A stretch of 64,000 nucleotides of DNA from Chitinophagaceae bacterium (GCA_947371755.1 CANBQT010000002.1:1-64000); one strand, 5' to 3'; shown: positions 1 to 11,682, numbered from the stretch's first letter. The notes: generated from the letters alone by a model not told the origin. Program-made: numbers and translations.

Positions 1-374
1 CTTCGTGCATTTTCATTAAAATCAGAGACACAGATAAAAGCGTTGGGGCTAAACTCGAAGATTCTTTTTTCTATAAAATCCATCATTTGATTGCCGATTC
101 CCATCCCTCTGCAGGATTCTGCTACGGCAACTATTTGTATATAACCCACAAATGCTCCAGCCATTTTTATCACAACAAATCCCAATCTTTCTTTTCCCAA
201 TCTTGCCATATATGCCTCCATTCCGCCTTCAGTTACACGCATCAAAGCTTGCCCGTCTTCATAAGTTCTTTTTAAACTGATCCAAGGTTCAGAATGAGCC
301 ATTAGATCTGCACACCAGTTTTGATCGTCTGTATCTGTAATTCTGGTAATGCTGATAACATCTGATGGTTCCAT
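1..374 (-). CDS. GNAT family N-acetyltransferase (3' part cut by window edge)
   Basis: Reading the minus strand from the ATG at 374 gives at least 124 residues beginning MEPSDVISITRIT and running off the window at base 1, so the C-terminus is missing. The segment VGYIQIVAVAESCRGMGIG followed by NQMMDFIEKR matches the GNAT acetyl-CoA binding motif A (R/Q-x-x-G-x-G/A) at about residues 88-92. Such proteins acetylate an amine of a small molecule, peptide or protein; the substrate cannot be told. The gene starts 9 nt behind the stop codon of the GldA-like ATPase and is probably cotranscribed with it. The family call is reasonably firm; the function is open. Confidence 0.8.
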   Translation of the reverse strand, partial: MEPSDVISITRITDTDDQNWCADLMAHSEPWISLKRTYEDGQALMRVTEGGMEAYMARLGKERLGFVVIKMAGAFVGYIQIVAVAESCRGMGIGNQMMDFIEKRIFEFSPNAFICVSDFNENAR

Positions 375-383
375 AACAATCAA

Positions 384-1289
384 TTATTTTGTTAGCTCTC
401 TAAAAACATCTTCTAATTTATGGCTTTCAGTTTGCAGAGAAATAATATTCAAATTCCTGGCAATAGTTAATTCTAACAATTGCTTGCGAACCGTATCTGG
501 GGCTTTGGTATTAATTACAAAATCTGTAGCTGAAATACTATTCACACTAAACACTGTAGGAAGTTGTTGCAATAGTTGTTGATCTACCTTTTCTTGAAAA
601 CTAACCCTTACCTGAAATTGATCACCTTTATTTTTTTGTAAACTTTTTAATTGATCATCAGCTACAATTTGTCCTTTGTTGATGATGATTACCCGATCAC
701 AAATAGCTTCTACTTCTTGTAAAATATGTGATGAGAATAAAACAGTTTTATTCTTGCCCTGAGATTTGATCACGTTTCTGATTTCAATTATCTGATTTGG
801 ATCTAACCCACTTGTTGGTTCATCCAGTATCAATATTTCCGGATCGTGAATTAAAGCTGCAGCCAAACCAACACGTTGTTTGTACCCCTTCGACAATTGA
901 CCAATTTTCTTTTTCGACTCAACTGTTAAACCGGTTAGAACGATTACTTCTTCTATAGCTTTTTTCTTATCTGTTATTGCATGCACACCTGCAATAAATT
1001 CCAGATATTCTCTTACATACATTTCTAAATAAAGTGGATTTGCCTCTGGCAGATAACCAATTTTTTTCTTCGCACTTACAGGGTCAATGCTCACATCTAT
1101 GCCACATACCAATGCCTTACCTGCGTCGGAAGCAATGTAACCAGTAATCATTTTCATGGTTGTACTTTTACCCGCTCCATTGGGACCCAAAAAGCCCACG
1201 ATTTCGCCTTTGCTGATACTAAATGAAATATTATTCACTGCTTTTTGAGCGCCATAATTTTTTTGTAAGCCTGCAACTTCAATGCTCAT
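384..1289 (-). CDS. gldA: ABC transporter ATP-binding protein, GldA-like
   Basis: A 301-residue ABC ATPase. Visible motifs are Walker A GPNGAGKST (35-43), the signature LSKGYKQR (132-139), Walker B ILILDEP (152-158) and the H-loop histidine (H188). After about residue 220 it carries the extra C-terminal domain seen in GldA and related drug or Na+ efflux ATPases. In gliding Bacteroidota GldA works with the membrane proteins GldF and GldG; neither lies in this window, so a generic ABC-2 export ATPase is the alternative. It is followed after 9 nt by a GNAT acetyltransferase and lies 64 nt behind the TerC gene on the same strand. The family is certain; the gld assignment is based on overall resemblance and length. 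Confidence 0.8.
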   Translation of the reverse strand: MSIEVAGLQKNYGAQKAVNNISFSISKGEIVGFLGPNGAGKSTTMKMITGYIASDAGKALVCGIDVSIDPVSAKKKIGYLPEANPLYLEMYVREYLEFIAGVHAITDKKKAIEEVIVLTGLTVESKKKIGQLSKGYKQRVGLAAALIHDPEILILDEPTSGLDPNQIIEIRNVIKSQGKNKTVLFSSHILQEVEAICDRVIIINKGQIVADDQLKSLQKNKGDQFQVRVSFQEKVDQQLLQQLPTVFSVNSISATDFVINTKAPDTVRKQLLELTIARNLNIISLQTESHKLEDVFRELTK

Positions 1290-1353
1290 ATCAAGGGTTT
1301 AAAACAAATGTACAATTTGACTGTTCCTATTCAGGTTAACGCTTTGGTAAGTT

Positions 1354-2115
1354 TTATTTCAACTTTGGCTCTCGTAATTGAACTGGCTTCCTTTTTTTAC
1401 GTTCGCGCATATTCATCATCTCCACTACAAAAGAAAATGCCATTGCGAAATAAACATAATTCTTTAACTGCAAATCATGCGCCCTGTTGCTATCCCATCC
1501 TTCCACAATTAATACGAATCCAATCATCACTAAAAATGATAGTGCCAGCATTTTAATAGTTGGATGGTTATGGATGTATTTGGCAATAGCAGGACTAAAT
1601 AAAAACATCACTAACATGGCTATTACCACTGCAGCAATCATTACTTCCACGTGCTTGGCGGTTCCGCCAGCTGTAATGATACTATCAAAACTGAAAACCA
1701 TATCTATAAGTAAAATTTCAATAAGGGCTTTTCCAAAACTCAATGGAATCGTAGCAATTCCTTCAGCTGCATCAGCTTCCCCTTCTAACTTATGATGTAT
1801 CTCTTTTACTGTTTTAAAAATCAAAAACAAACCTCCGCCAAGCATTACCAGACTTGAAAGGTCAAAGCCTTTGTCCAAGATTGTAAAAACTGGCTTGCCT
1901 TTTTGAGTGATAAGCCATGTTAAACCGAATAAAAGAATACTTCGCACAATAATGCCCATGATCATCCATGCAAATCTGGCTCTTTTATGATCCCTTTCAG
2001 GTAACCGATTTATGATGATGGATACAAAGATTACATTATCGATCCCCAATACTATTTCAAGGACCACCAATACAAAAAAACTGATTAAACTATCAAATGT
2101 AAACAGGTATTCCAT
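1354..2115 (-). CDS. TerC family integral membrane protein
   Basis: A 253-residue polytopic membrane protein with about seven hydrophobic segments (roughly 9-30, 46-70, 88-102, 127-150, 158-177, 190-206, 218-234). It shows the two acidic intramembrane motifs of the TerC/YgdQ/Alx family: LGIDN (23-27) and FSFDSI (141-146). TerC proteins are linked to tellurite resistance and to metal (Mn2+, Ca2+) export or metalation of secreted proteins. The C-terminus is basic (RERKKRK). No ter operon partners are present, so a metal-homeostasis role is likelier than tellurite resistance. It lies 53 nt past the DUF1501 stop on the same strand. Confidence 0.88.
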   Translation of the reverse strand: MEYLFTFDSLISFFVLVVLEIVLGIDNVIFVSIIINRLPERDHKRARFAWMIMGIIVRSILLFGLTWLITQKGKPVFTILDKGFDLSSLVMLGGGLFLIFKTVKEIHHKLEGEADAAEGIATIPLSFGKALIEILLIDMVFSFDSIITAGGTAKHVEVMIAAVVIAMLVMFLFSPAIAKYIHNHPTIKMLALSFLVMIGFVLIVEGWDSNRAHDLQLKNYVYFAMAFSFVVEMMNMRERKKRKPVQLREPKLK

Positions 2116-2168
2116 GCAATTCTTTATTTGAATTGCAAATATAGGATTGTCGGCAATAGCAATCTAGC

Positions 2169-3428
2169 TTAAGAGCGCATGAGGTTAACGGAATTGCCGG
2201 TCCAATCTGGGAATAAGATTTTATTATTACTGATCTTTAAATGATGGTTGGCTACCCCACTAAACACTGCTCTGAAATCGGTAGTAACTGGAAGGTCCCT
2301 CCCATCTTCTAAATCTTCTTTCGCCAACGACTTAATATTTTGATACACAGAACCACCTTTTACATCATTCCCCAACACAAATAAGCAACTGGCTCTTCCA
2401 TGGTCAGTTCCACCTGTTCCGTTTTGATGGGCTGTTCTGCCAAATTCTGTCATGGTCATCACCGTAACATCGTCTTGATAAGCAGCAAGATCTTTCCAAA
2501 ACGCAGCAATACTTTCGCTAAAATCTTTGAGGTTACGAGCCAGTGCACCATTGGTAGTTCCTTGATTAACATGTGTATCCCAACCGCCGCTCTCTGCAAA
2601 TCCAATTTCAAGACCCACATCCATTTTAATAAGTATTGCAATTTGTTTTAAAGAATTTCCAAGAGCAGAATTTGGATACACCACATCTTTTAAAGGTTGA
2701 TAATTTCTAATGTTATTGACATTAAGCATTTTCATAGCATCAAAACTTTCCTTTCCGGTTTTATTTAATAGGTCATTCGAAGTTTGATCATATAATTCTT
2801 CAAAGCTTTTTGCAACTATATTACCTGCCCCTGGAGTACTTTTCATTTGTATGGCAAAGTCCTGCAAATTATTAATTGCCAATGATTCATTATCGCCATA
2901 CAAACTTCTTGGCAATGCACTCGTTAAACTAACAGAGCGAAATGGTGTAGGATCATGACCCAATAAACCGGCCACCCGATTTAACCAACCACTAGAAGTA
3001 CCTTTATTAAAAGGGGTTCCTGCTTCCATATAATCCTGGGCATCAAAATGGCTTCTGGTATTATTCGGACTTCCCACACCGTGCACAATCGCTAGTCTAT
3101 TATCTTTAAATAAGGGCTGAAACGCTGCCAGAGAAGGATGCATACCAAACCTCCCATCAAGATCAAATAGGGCACCTTCTTTTTCGGAAGGACTCATGAA
3201 TAAACTAGGACGTAATGTTTTTAAAGCAGGGTCTGAGTAAGGACTTACTGCCATTAAACCATCCATGGCACCTCTTTGAAAAATGCAAACCATTACTTTA
3301 TTTTTCTTGTAAGGTGTAATTAATTTATTACTGGCGGCAGCTTGCGCAATGAAGTTTGGCAGACCGCCAAATCCTGATGCAAAAATTGCGAGTGCACCCG
3401 ACTTCATAAAAGCTCTACGATTTACCAT
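2169..3428 (-). CDS. DUF1501 domain-containing exported protein
   Basis: I chose the ATG at 3428 (MVNRRAFMKSGALAIFASG, 419 residues) over an in-frame start at 3476 because it places a twin-arginine signal (NRRAFMKSG) at the very N-terminus and leaves a 10-nt gap to the upstream gene. The mature part begins NKVMVCIFQRGAMDGL, typical of DUF1501, a sulfatase/alkaline-phosphatase-like fold found in Bacteroidota and Planctomycetes. Other landmarks are SHFDAQDYMEAGTP, GGWDTH and TEFGRTAHQNGTGGTDHGR, which carry conserved Asp/His residues that may bind metal. DUF1501 genes almost always follow a DUF1800 gene, as here. The biochemical activity is not known; Tat export implies folding in the cytoplasm with a cofactor. 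Confidence 0.88.
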   Translation of the reverse strand: MVNRRAFMKSGALAIFASGFGGLPNFIAQAAASNKLITPYKKNKVMVCIFQRGAMDGLMAVSPYSDPALKTLRPSLFMSPSEKEGALFDLDGRFGMHPSLAAFQPLFKDNRLAIVHGVGSPNNTRSHFDAQDYMEAGTPFNKGTSSGWLNRVAGLLGHDPTPFRSVSLTSALPRSLYGDNESLAINNLQDFAIQMKSTPGAGNIVAKSFEELYDQTSNDLLNKTGKESFDAMKMLNVNNIRNYQPLKDVVYPNSALGNSLKQIAILIKMDVGLEIGFAESGGWDTHVNQGTTNGALARNLKDFSESIAAFWKDLAAYQDDVTVMTMTEFGRTAHQNGTGGTDHGRASCLFVLGNDVKGGSVYQNIKSLAKEDLEDGRDLPVTTDFRAVFSGVANHHLKISNNKILFPDWTGNSVNLMRS

Positions 3429-3438
3429 ACTCAAATTT

Positions 3439-5442
<2,004 letters not shown>

Positions 5443-5497
5443 TCATAAAACAAGTTTAATCCGGCATCAAAATACAAAGCAGTTTTAACAGTCTATT

Positions 5498-7540
5498 TTA
5501 TTTTCGGGCTACCCTATATAATATCGTACCCATTGCAGCAAAAAAGCAAGTACCCAAAATAAAATAACCGCCTTTTGAGAGACTTTCTACAATGGAATGT
5601 TCCAAACTGATGGCATTCAAAAACTTTTCGCCGCCATCAGATCCAGATATAAAAGCAATGATAACTCCTGCTACAGCTCCTCCCGCTACCAAACCTGTTG
5701 CAAACAAATTTCCCTTACCTAATTCTTCTTCTTCAGCAGATTTTTGTTCTCCTTCTTTTTTCTGTTTCGCCTCTACAATACCACGTATAGCACCACCAAT
5801 GAAAATAGGTAAAGTAGTAGCTAAAGGCAGATAAGCACCAACTGCAAAGCTTAAAGATTTAATGCCACATAATTCCATGGTGATGGCCAGAAATACACCT
5901 GCAAACACATACTGCCAATCCAGATTTTGAGATAAAATTCCTTTAATCAAAGTAGCCATCAATGTAGCCTGCGGTGCCGGATATTTTTCTGTTCCAATGG
6001 CATGGTGTATGCCCTGACTCAACATTTCTGAAGAGGGTTTATCTAAAAATTTAACCGTAATTCCAATCACAATAGAAGAAACTATTGCCCCCACAAATAA
6101 TGCAATCTGTTGATTACGAGGCGTAGCGCCAACGATATAACCACTTTTTAAATCCTGTGAAGTACCTCCTGCATTTGCTGCAGCGATACAAATCATTCCA
6201 CCTACTACCAAAACAAGCGGTTCATAATTTTGTCCTGTCCAACCCACACTCAAAAAAATCAAACTAGTTCCCATTACAGTGGCAATAGTCATACCACTAA
6301 TCGGGTTATTAGAAGAACCAATTAAACCAACAATTCGAGATGAAACGGTTACAAACAATGCACCAAATACAATCACTAAAATGCCAATCAATAATTTCTG
6401 AATAATACTATCTCCTGGTACTTGAGGCAAAACAGTGATCAATAAAATCAATCCCAAACTTCCCCAACCTACCCATTTTAAACTTAAGTCTTTTTCGGTT
6501 CTTAATATGGAAGGTGCACCCACTCCACTATCAGTTTTCAAAGACGCTACACTTCCTTTTACTGATTTCACAATTGTTGGAATTGTTTTAATCAAGGTAA
6601 TGATCCCTCCAGCTGCAACTGTACCGGCACCAATTTGACGGATAAATGCATAATAAACAGCAGCAGAATAATCTGCAAACTGATGTGTGATTGGGTCCCA
6701 TGTACCCTTACCCCCAGCTTTAGTAATATCAGCGAGATACCCAAGTTTTACCAATTGAATGGCAATCACATCTGGTGGAACCAATGACGACATTAATGGA
6801 ATAAATACCAGCCAGCTCAATACCCCACCAGCTACCAGAACACCTCCGATTTTAGGCCCAATGATATAACCCACACCCATATACTCAGGTGTGATTTCTC
6901 CACTAACTTTTGCTGATGGGAAAAACTTATTGGCCTGTGCAGTAGCATAATAAGGTGTTTCAGAAATAATGTGTAATACTTTTTGCAATAAGGCATAAAT
7001 AAAAGCCACACCCAAACCCCAGAAAGCTGTCTTCGCAAAATCGCCTCCTTTTTCCCCGGCTTTTAAAACATCTCCACAAGCAGTACCTTCTGGATAAGGA
7101 AGATTATCGTGTTCATTAACGATTAACGCTTTTCGTAATGGAATCATTAATAATGTACCTAACAAGCCACCCACTATTGCCAGAATTAATATGGTTAGAT
7201 AATTAAAGTATTGGGCACTATCTGGAGAGGATAAGAATAAAAACCCGGGTAAAGTAAATGCTACACCAGCAGCAATACTTTCACCAGCTGAACCTGTAGT
7301 TTGAATAATATTATTTTCGAGAATAGTGGTCTTTAAAAACTTCCTTCCCAATGTAATCGCAATCACTGCAATTGGAATGGAAGCTGAAACAGTTAACCCT
7401 GCTTTTAATGCCAGGTAAACTGTAGCGGCACCAAATATCACCCCAAATAAACTACCCATTAAAATGGATTTGACAGTCAATTCTTTCATTTGCACATCTG
7501 GTGCAACAAATGGTTTGAAAGATTTTTTTGCTTCAGACAT
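5498..7540 (-). CDS. OPT family oligopeptide transporter
   Basis: A 680-residue polytopic membrane protein of the OPT (oligopeptide transporter) superfamily. It opens with a short cytoplasmic tail and the segment FGAATVYLALKAGLTVSASIP, typical of bacterial OPTs, followed by about 14-16 hydrophobic segments. GSAGESIAAG and NLPYPEGTACGDVL are further family landmarks. A hydrophilic loop rich in Glu and Lys (about 585-605) separates the last segments. The family imports peptides or metal chelates with protons. The gene is divergent from a POT peptide transporter with 89 bp between the start codons, suggesting a joint peptide-uptake locus. Confidence 0.92.
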   Translation of the reverse strand: MSEAKKSFKPFVAPDVQMKELTVKSILMGSLFGVIFGAATVYLALKAGLTVSASIPIAVIAITLGRKFLKTTILENNIIQTTGSAGESIAAGVAFTLPGFLFLSSPDSAQYFNYLTILILAIVGGLLGTLLMIPLRKALIVNEHDNLPYPEGTACGDVLKAGEKGGDFAKTAFWGLGVAFIYALLQKVLHIISETPYYATAQANKFFPSAKVSGEITPEYMGVGYIIGPKIGGVLVAGGVLSWLVFIPLMSSLVPPDVIAIQLVKLGYLADITKAGGKGTWDPITHQFADYSAAVYYAFIRQIGAGTVAAGGIITLIKTIPTIVKSVKGSVASLKTDSGVGAPSILRTEKDLSLKWVGWGSLGLILLITVLPQVPGDSIIQKLLIGILVIVFGALFVTVSSRIVGLIGSSNNPISGMTIATVMGTSLIFLSVGWTGQNYEPLVLVVGGMICIAAANAGGTSQDLKSGYIVGATPRNQQIALFVGAIVSSIVIGITVKFLDKPSSEMLSQGIHHAIGTEKYPAPQATLMATLIKGILSQNLDWQYVFAGVFLAITMELCGIKSLSFAVGAYLPLATTLPIFIGGAIRGIVEAKQKKEGEQKSAEEEELGKGNLFATGLVAGGAVAGVIIAFISGSDGGEKFLNAISLEHSIVESLSKGGYFILGTCFFAAMGTILYRVARK

Positions 7541-7629
7541 GGTATTATTTTAATGTGTTTGGATTGGGGATGGATGAATGCAAGTAATACTTGATTTTCC
7601 AATATCTTTAAAAATCCAAAATACAACTT

Positions 7630-9075
7630 ATGAGTGAAATTCTAAGCGAAGTCAAGAAAACAGGTATGCCAAAGGCAGTTCCTTATATCATTGGTAATGA
7701 GGCTGCTGAGCGATTCAGCTTCTATGGCCTCCGTTCTATCATGAGCACTTTCCTGGTAGCACAGTTCTTTAACCCTACCATGAACCCTTTAATGCAGGAA
7801 GTGGCTGAGGCAAAGTCGAACGAAATGGTGCATCTCTTTGTAACACTAGCCTATTTTATGCCCTTGGTGGGTGGCATTTTAGCCGATTGGTTTTTTGGCA
7901 AATACAAAGTGATCTTATATGTCTCTATCTTATATGCAGTAGGAAATTTATTATTGGCTTTATCTACCCATAATATTGGATTATTCTCTGTGGGCTTAGT
8001 AGTCATTGCGGCTGCGGCTGGTGGAATTAAATCTTGTGTGTCTGCGAATGTGGGCGACCAGTTCGATAAATCGAATGAGCACCTCATGTCGAAAATGTAT
8101 GGCTGGTTTTATTTCACCATCAATACCGGCTCCATAGTTTCCACTCTTTTGATTCCGATTGTTTACAATAAATATGGTGCTGAATTAGCTTTTGGGATTC
8201 CGGGAGTGTTGATGTGTGCCGCTACCATCATTTTCTGGTTAGGTAGGAAAAAATATGTACGCGTTCCCCCTTCTGGCCCTAAAAGAGAAAACTTCATGGT
8301 GATCAGTTATTATGCCATTATACAATTATTCAAGAAAAAAGATGATCGTCTTTTCTGGGATAGATTGGCTAATGAACAAAATTTCTCTGCTAAGTCAATC
8401 GACGGTGTACAGGCAGTATACCGCATCCTAATGATCTTTGCCTTCACTCCGATTTTTTGGGCCTTATGGGACCAAAACCTTGCAGAATGGGTACTTCAGG
8501 CAAAAAAGCTTGACCTTAATATATTTGGATATACCTTATTTGCTGAGCAGATTCAAACATTTAATCCCATCTTTTTGGTGAGTATGATACCTGTAATGAC
8601 TTATGGCGTTTTTCCCTTGGTTGAAAAAATGGGTATCACCCCAACACCATTAAGAAAAATTGGCGCAGGTCTTTTTTTAACAGGTGTAACTTTTGTAATC
8701 ATTGCATTATTACAGGAAACTATTGATCACGGTGGTCGTCCAAGTGTTTGGTGGCAAATTCTTGCGTATTTAATTTTAGCCATTGCTGAGATTTTAGTGT
8801 CTATCACCTGTTTGGAATATGCCTATACTCACTCTCCAAAATCGATGAAAAGCACCATGAGTGCCCTTTATTTATTAGGAATTTCAGTAGGCAACTATTT
8901 TGATAGCTTAGTGAATAAAAGCATTGCTAACAAAGGATTCTTTGGACAATTTACTGGCGCTAAATACTATTGGCTATTCATTGGTATTATCACCGTATTC
9001 TTTGTATTTTACTTATTTATAGCCAAAAGACTGCCTGAAAAAAGTTACGTGGGATTAGAAGAGCCTGAGGCATAA
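7630..9075 (+). CDS. POT/PTR family proton-dependent oligopeptide MFS transporter
   Basis: A 481-residue MFS protein with about 12-14 membrane segments. The N-terminal motif NEAAERFSFYG (23-33) is the E-x-x-E-R-F-x-Y-Y-G proton-coupling signature of the POT family, with Phe at one Tyr position. These carriers import di- and tripeptides together with protons across the inner membrane. A charged loop at about 195-245 lies between the two six-helix halves. The gene diverges from the OPT transporter and is closed by a stem-loop terminator at 9103-9160. DtpA-like is the nearest functional comparison; the exact peptide range cannot be read from sequence. Confidence 0.93.
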   Translation: MSEILSEVKKTGMPKAVPYIIGNEAAERFSFYGLRSIMSTFLVAQFFNPTMNPLMQEVAEAKSNEMVHLFVTLAYFMPLVGGILADWFFGKYKVILYVSILYAVGNLLLALSTHNIGLFSVGLVVIAAAAGGIKSCVSANVGDQFDKSNEHLMSKMYGWFYFTINTGSIVSTLLIPIVYNKYGAELAFGIPGVLMCAATIIFWLGRKKYVRVPPSGPKRENFMVISYYAIIQLFKKKDDRLFWDRLANEQNFSAKSIDGVQAVYRILMIFAFTPIFWALWDQNLAEWVLQAKKLDLNIFGYTLFAEQIQTFNPIFLVSMIPVMTYGVFPLVEKMGITPTPLRKIGAGLFLTGVTFVIIALLQETIDHGGRPSVWWQILAYLILAIAEILVSITCLEYAYTHSPKSMKSTMSALYLLGISVGNYFDSLVNKSIANKGFFGQFTGAKYYWLFIGIITVFFVFYLFIAKRLPEKSYVGLEEPEA

Positions 9076-9102
9076 AACAATAAACTGGACTTTTTTTTCC
9101 TT

Positions 9103-9160
9103 GCCGACCTAGTACTTTAAAGGATTATTTTACGCTTTAATGTATTAGGTCGGCTTTTTT
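9103..9160 (+). terminator. Intrinsic terminator after the POT transporter
   Basis: The arms GCCGACCTA (9103-9111) and TAGGTCGGC (9146-9154) pair perfectly over 9 bp and are followed by six T residues. The long loop holds a second nested pairing, TTAAAG (9117-9122) with CTTTAA (9135-9140). It separates the transporter from purD, which starts at 9198. Confidence 0.85.
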
Positions 9161-9197
9161 GTACATACTGCAGTATTTTCGCAGCAATTCTACAAAC

Positions 9198-10478
9198 ATG
9201 AACATATTACTTTTAGGATCAGGCGGAAGGGAACATGCTATGGCTTGGAAAATGAGTCAAAGTCATCATTGTGACACATTATTGATTGCACCAGGAAATG
9301 CAGGAACTGCAGCATTTGGCAAGAATATGCCATTTGGAGTGAACGATTTTGAGGCCATAAAAAAATGTTGTATCCAGGAAAAAATTGGCATGTTGGTGGT
9401 TGGCCCTGAAGACCCTTTGGTATATGGCATTTACGATTTCTTTCAAAATGACGCAGCCTTGCAACATATCACTGTTGTGGCTCCATCCAAAGCTGCGGCT
9501 CAATTAGAGGGCAGCAAAGCTTTTAGTAAAAAATTCATGGAACGCCAAGGCATTCCAACCGCAGCATATGCCGAGTTTACAGAAGAAAATTTTGAAGAAG
9601 GAAAAAAATATATAGCAGCCCATAGTTTGCCCGTTGTTTTAAAGGCAGATGGTTTGGCAGCTGGTAAAGGTGTAATTATAGCACAAACCACTGCAGAGGC
9701 TCTTCAGAGTTTTGAAGAGATGATTCTGGGAAAACAGTTTGGTGAAGCAAGCCGCAAAGTTGTGGTAGAATCCTTTTTAACGGGCATAGAAGTAAGCGTA
9801 TTCATTTTAACTGATGGCATTGACTATCAGCTAATCGGACACGCAAAAGACTATAAAAGGATTGGGGAAGGCGATACCGGCTTAAATACCGGTGGCATGG
9901 GTTGTGTAAGCCCAGTGCCTTTTATGGACGATGTTTTCATGGAAAAAGTAAGGGTAAGGATTATTGAACCTACTGTGAAAGGTTTGGCAAAGGAAAACCT
10001 GGTTTACCATGGTTTTATTTTCTTTGGTTTGATGAATATGGGAGGTGAACCCTGGGTAATTGAATACAATTGTCGCATGGGCGATCCAGAAACCGAAGTA
10101 GTACTCCCAAGGCTTCAGACCGATCTGGTGAGCCTTTTTGCTGCTATGGACAATGGAACATTGGCTGATGCCAACATTAATTTTGACGAAAGAAGCTGCG
10201 CCACCATCATGGCGGTGAGTGGAGGTTACCCAGGTGATTATGAAAAAAATAAAATTATTCATGGCCTTGAAACCCTTGCCAATAAAGACTCTATCGTATT
10301 TCACGCGGGCACAAAGAGTTCCGAAAATGGCGTTTTAACAAATGGTGGCAGGGTTTTAGCTATAAGCTCGTACGGTGATACGATAAGTGAGGCAGTGAAA
10401 TCGTCCAAAATATCCTTGGATCAAATCAGCTTCGAAGGCATGTATTATAGAAGAGATATTGGGTATGAATTTCAGTAA
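9198..10478 (+). CDS. purD: Phosphoribosylamine--glycine ligase (GAR synthetase)
   Basis: PurD joins 5-phosphoribosylamine and glycine with ATP hydrolysis, the second step of de novo purine synthesis in the cytosol. I set the start at the ATG at 9198 (MNILLLGSGGREHAMAW, 426 residues), the conserved PurD N-terminus; a frame extension to 9159 would overlap the preceding terminator. ATP-grasp landmarks include VVLKADGLAAGKGV, GDTGLNTGGMGCVSP and EYNCRMGDPETEVVLPRL, the last bearing the Mg2+/ATP-binding residues. The length matches the family. A TATTTTCG box at 9174-9181 resembles the Bacteroidota -7 element. It stands alone, 134 bp ahead of mreB. Confidence 0.96.
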   Translation: MNILLLGSGGREHAMAWKMSQSHHCDTLLIAPGNAGTAAFGKNMPFGVNDFEAIKKCCIQEKIGMLVVGPEDPLVYGIYDFFQNDAALQHITVVAPSKAAAQLEGSKAFSKKFMERQGIPTAAYAEFTEENFEEGKKYIAAHSLPVVLKADGLAAGKGVIIAQTTAEALQSFEEMILGKQFGEASRKVVVESFLTGIEVSVFILTDGIDYQLIGHAKDYKRIGEGDTGLNTGGMGCVSPVPFMDDVFMEKVRVRIIEPTVKGLAKENLVYHGFIFFGLMNMGGEPWVIEYNCRMGDPETEVVLPRLQTDLVSLFAAMDNGTLADANINFDERSCATIMAVSGGYPGDYEKNKIIHGLETLANKDSIVFHAGTKSSENGVLTNGGRVLAISSYGDTISEAVKSSKISLDQISFEGMYYRRDIGYEFQ

Positions 10479-10543
10479 TTTTGAGTTGCAATCTAATTCT
10501 GTTGAAAATATCCCCAAAGCCTTGAAAAATCAGTGATGATGCC

Positions 10544-10575
10544 TTTGTTAGTTTCATTTATTTAAGACACCTTTG
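10544..10575 (+). promoter_or_regulatory. Predicted sigma-ABfr-type promoter of mreB
   Basis: TTTG at 10544-10547 and CACCTTTG at 10568-10575 are spaced by 20 nt. This fits the Bacteroidota housekeeping consensus TTTG-N19-21-TAnnTTTG with a single mismatch (C for T at the first -7 position). Transcription would start near 10580, leaving a leader of about 33 nt before the mreB ATG at 10613. Confidence 0.6.
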
Positions 10576-10612
10576 TAGGCATTCATTCACACATTCGAAC
10601 TATTTAGATACA

Positions 10613-11638
10613 ATGGGATTGTTTAGTTTTTTTACTCAAGAAATTGCAATTGACCTTGGTACCGCAAATACCCTGATCATTCATAACGATGAAGTAGTAG
10701 TTAATGAACCATCGATAGTTGCCCTTAATCGCAATAATCCAAAAGAAGTTTTGGCGGTAGGTAAGCGTGCATTAATGATGCACGAAAAAACCCACGAAAG
10801 TATTCGCACTGTTCGACCATTGAAAGATGGAGTGATTGCCGATTTTAACGCCGCGGAATTGATGATCAGAGAGCTGATCAAAATGATCTATCCTAAAAAA
10901 CCATTATTCCCCCCTAGCTGGAGAATGGTGATTTGTATCCCTTCTTCTATCACTGAGGTTGAAAAGCGTGCTGTAAGAGATAGTGCTGAACAAGCTGGCG
11001 CAAAAGAAGTATATATGATTCACGAACCTATGGCAGCAGCTTTAGGTATTGGTATTGATGTAGAAGAACCGGTTGGAAATATGATCATTGATATTGGTGG
11101 TGGTACAACTGGTATTACAGTAATTGCTTTGGCAGGTATTGTGTGCGATCAGAGTATTCGTATCGCGGGTGACGAATTTACTGCCGATATTATGGAAGCA
11201 TTACGTCGCTACCATAGTTTACTTATTGGAGAACGCACCGCAGAACAGATTAAGATCAATGTAGGTGCGGCAATGAAGGATTTGGATAATCCACCAGATG
11301 ATATGCCAGTAAATGGTCGTGACTTGGTAACAGGTATCCCAAAACAAATCATGGTGAGTTATCAGGAAATCGCAGAAGCCTTAGATAAAAGTATTTTCAA
11401 AATCGAAGAAGCTATTCTTAAAGCATTGGAAACAACACCACCAGAATTGGCATCTGATATTTATCGAAGAGGTCTTTATCTTACAGGTGGAGGTGCCTTG
11501 CTACGCGGATTAGATAAAAGGCTCAGTGCGAAGATTAAATTACCTGTACATATTGCAGATGATCCATTGAAAAGTGTGGTGCGCGGTACTGGTTTGGCAT
11601 TAAAGAACTACCAGCGTTTTCCTTTCATCATGAGATAA
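10613..11638 (+). CDS. mreB: Rod shape-determining protein MreB (bacterial actin)
   Basis: MreB polymerises on the inner face of the cytoplasmic membrane and positions the elongation machinery. The 341 residues match the family length. Actin-fold nucleotide-binding landmarks are present: IAIDLGTANTLI (phosphate 1), MIIDIGGGTTGITVIAL (phosphate 2) and LYLTGGGALLRGLD (adenosine). HEPMAAALGIGIDVEEPVG is the typical connecting segment. It heads the order mreB-mreC-mreD-PBP2-rodA, the complete elongasome core, so the organism is expected to be rod shaped or at least to pass through a rod stage. A good Bacteroidota promoter precedes it. Confidence 0.98.
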   Translation: MGLFSFFTQEIAIDLGTANTLIIHNDEVVVNEPSIVALNRNNPKEVLAVGKRALMMHEKTHESIRTVRPLKDGVIADFNAAELMIRELIKMIYPKKPLFPPSWRMVICIPSSITEVEKRAVRDSAEQAGAKEVYMIHEPMAAALGIGIDVEEPVGNMIIDIGGGTTGITVIALAGIVCDQSIRIAGDEFTADIMEALRRYHSLLIGERTAEQIKINVGAAMKDLDNPPDDMPVNGRDLVTGIPKQIMVSYQEIAEALDKSIFKIEEAILKALETTPPELASDIYRRGLYLTGGGALLRGLDKRLSAKIKLPVHIADDPLKSVVRGTGLALKNYQRFPFIMR

Positions 11639-11656
11639 TACGAGCGATATAAATTT

Positions 11657-11682
11657 GTGGGACCATCCTTTGTTGATCCCAC
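11657..11682 (+). other. Hairpin between mreB and mreC
   Basis: GTGGGA (11657-11662) and TCCCAC (11677-11682) form a 6-bp stem with a 14-nt loop. No T-run follows, so it is not a classical terminator. It could tune mreB versus mreC mRNA levels or stability; the evidence is weak. Confidence 0.35.

Noticed and set aside
9882..10304. 140-codon open frame on the minus strand inside purD
   Set aside because: It lies wholly opposite the well-supported purD gene and has no domain or ribosome site; it is a codon-bias shadow.
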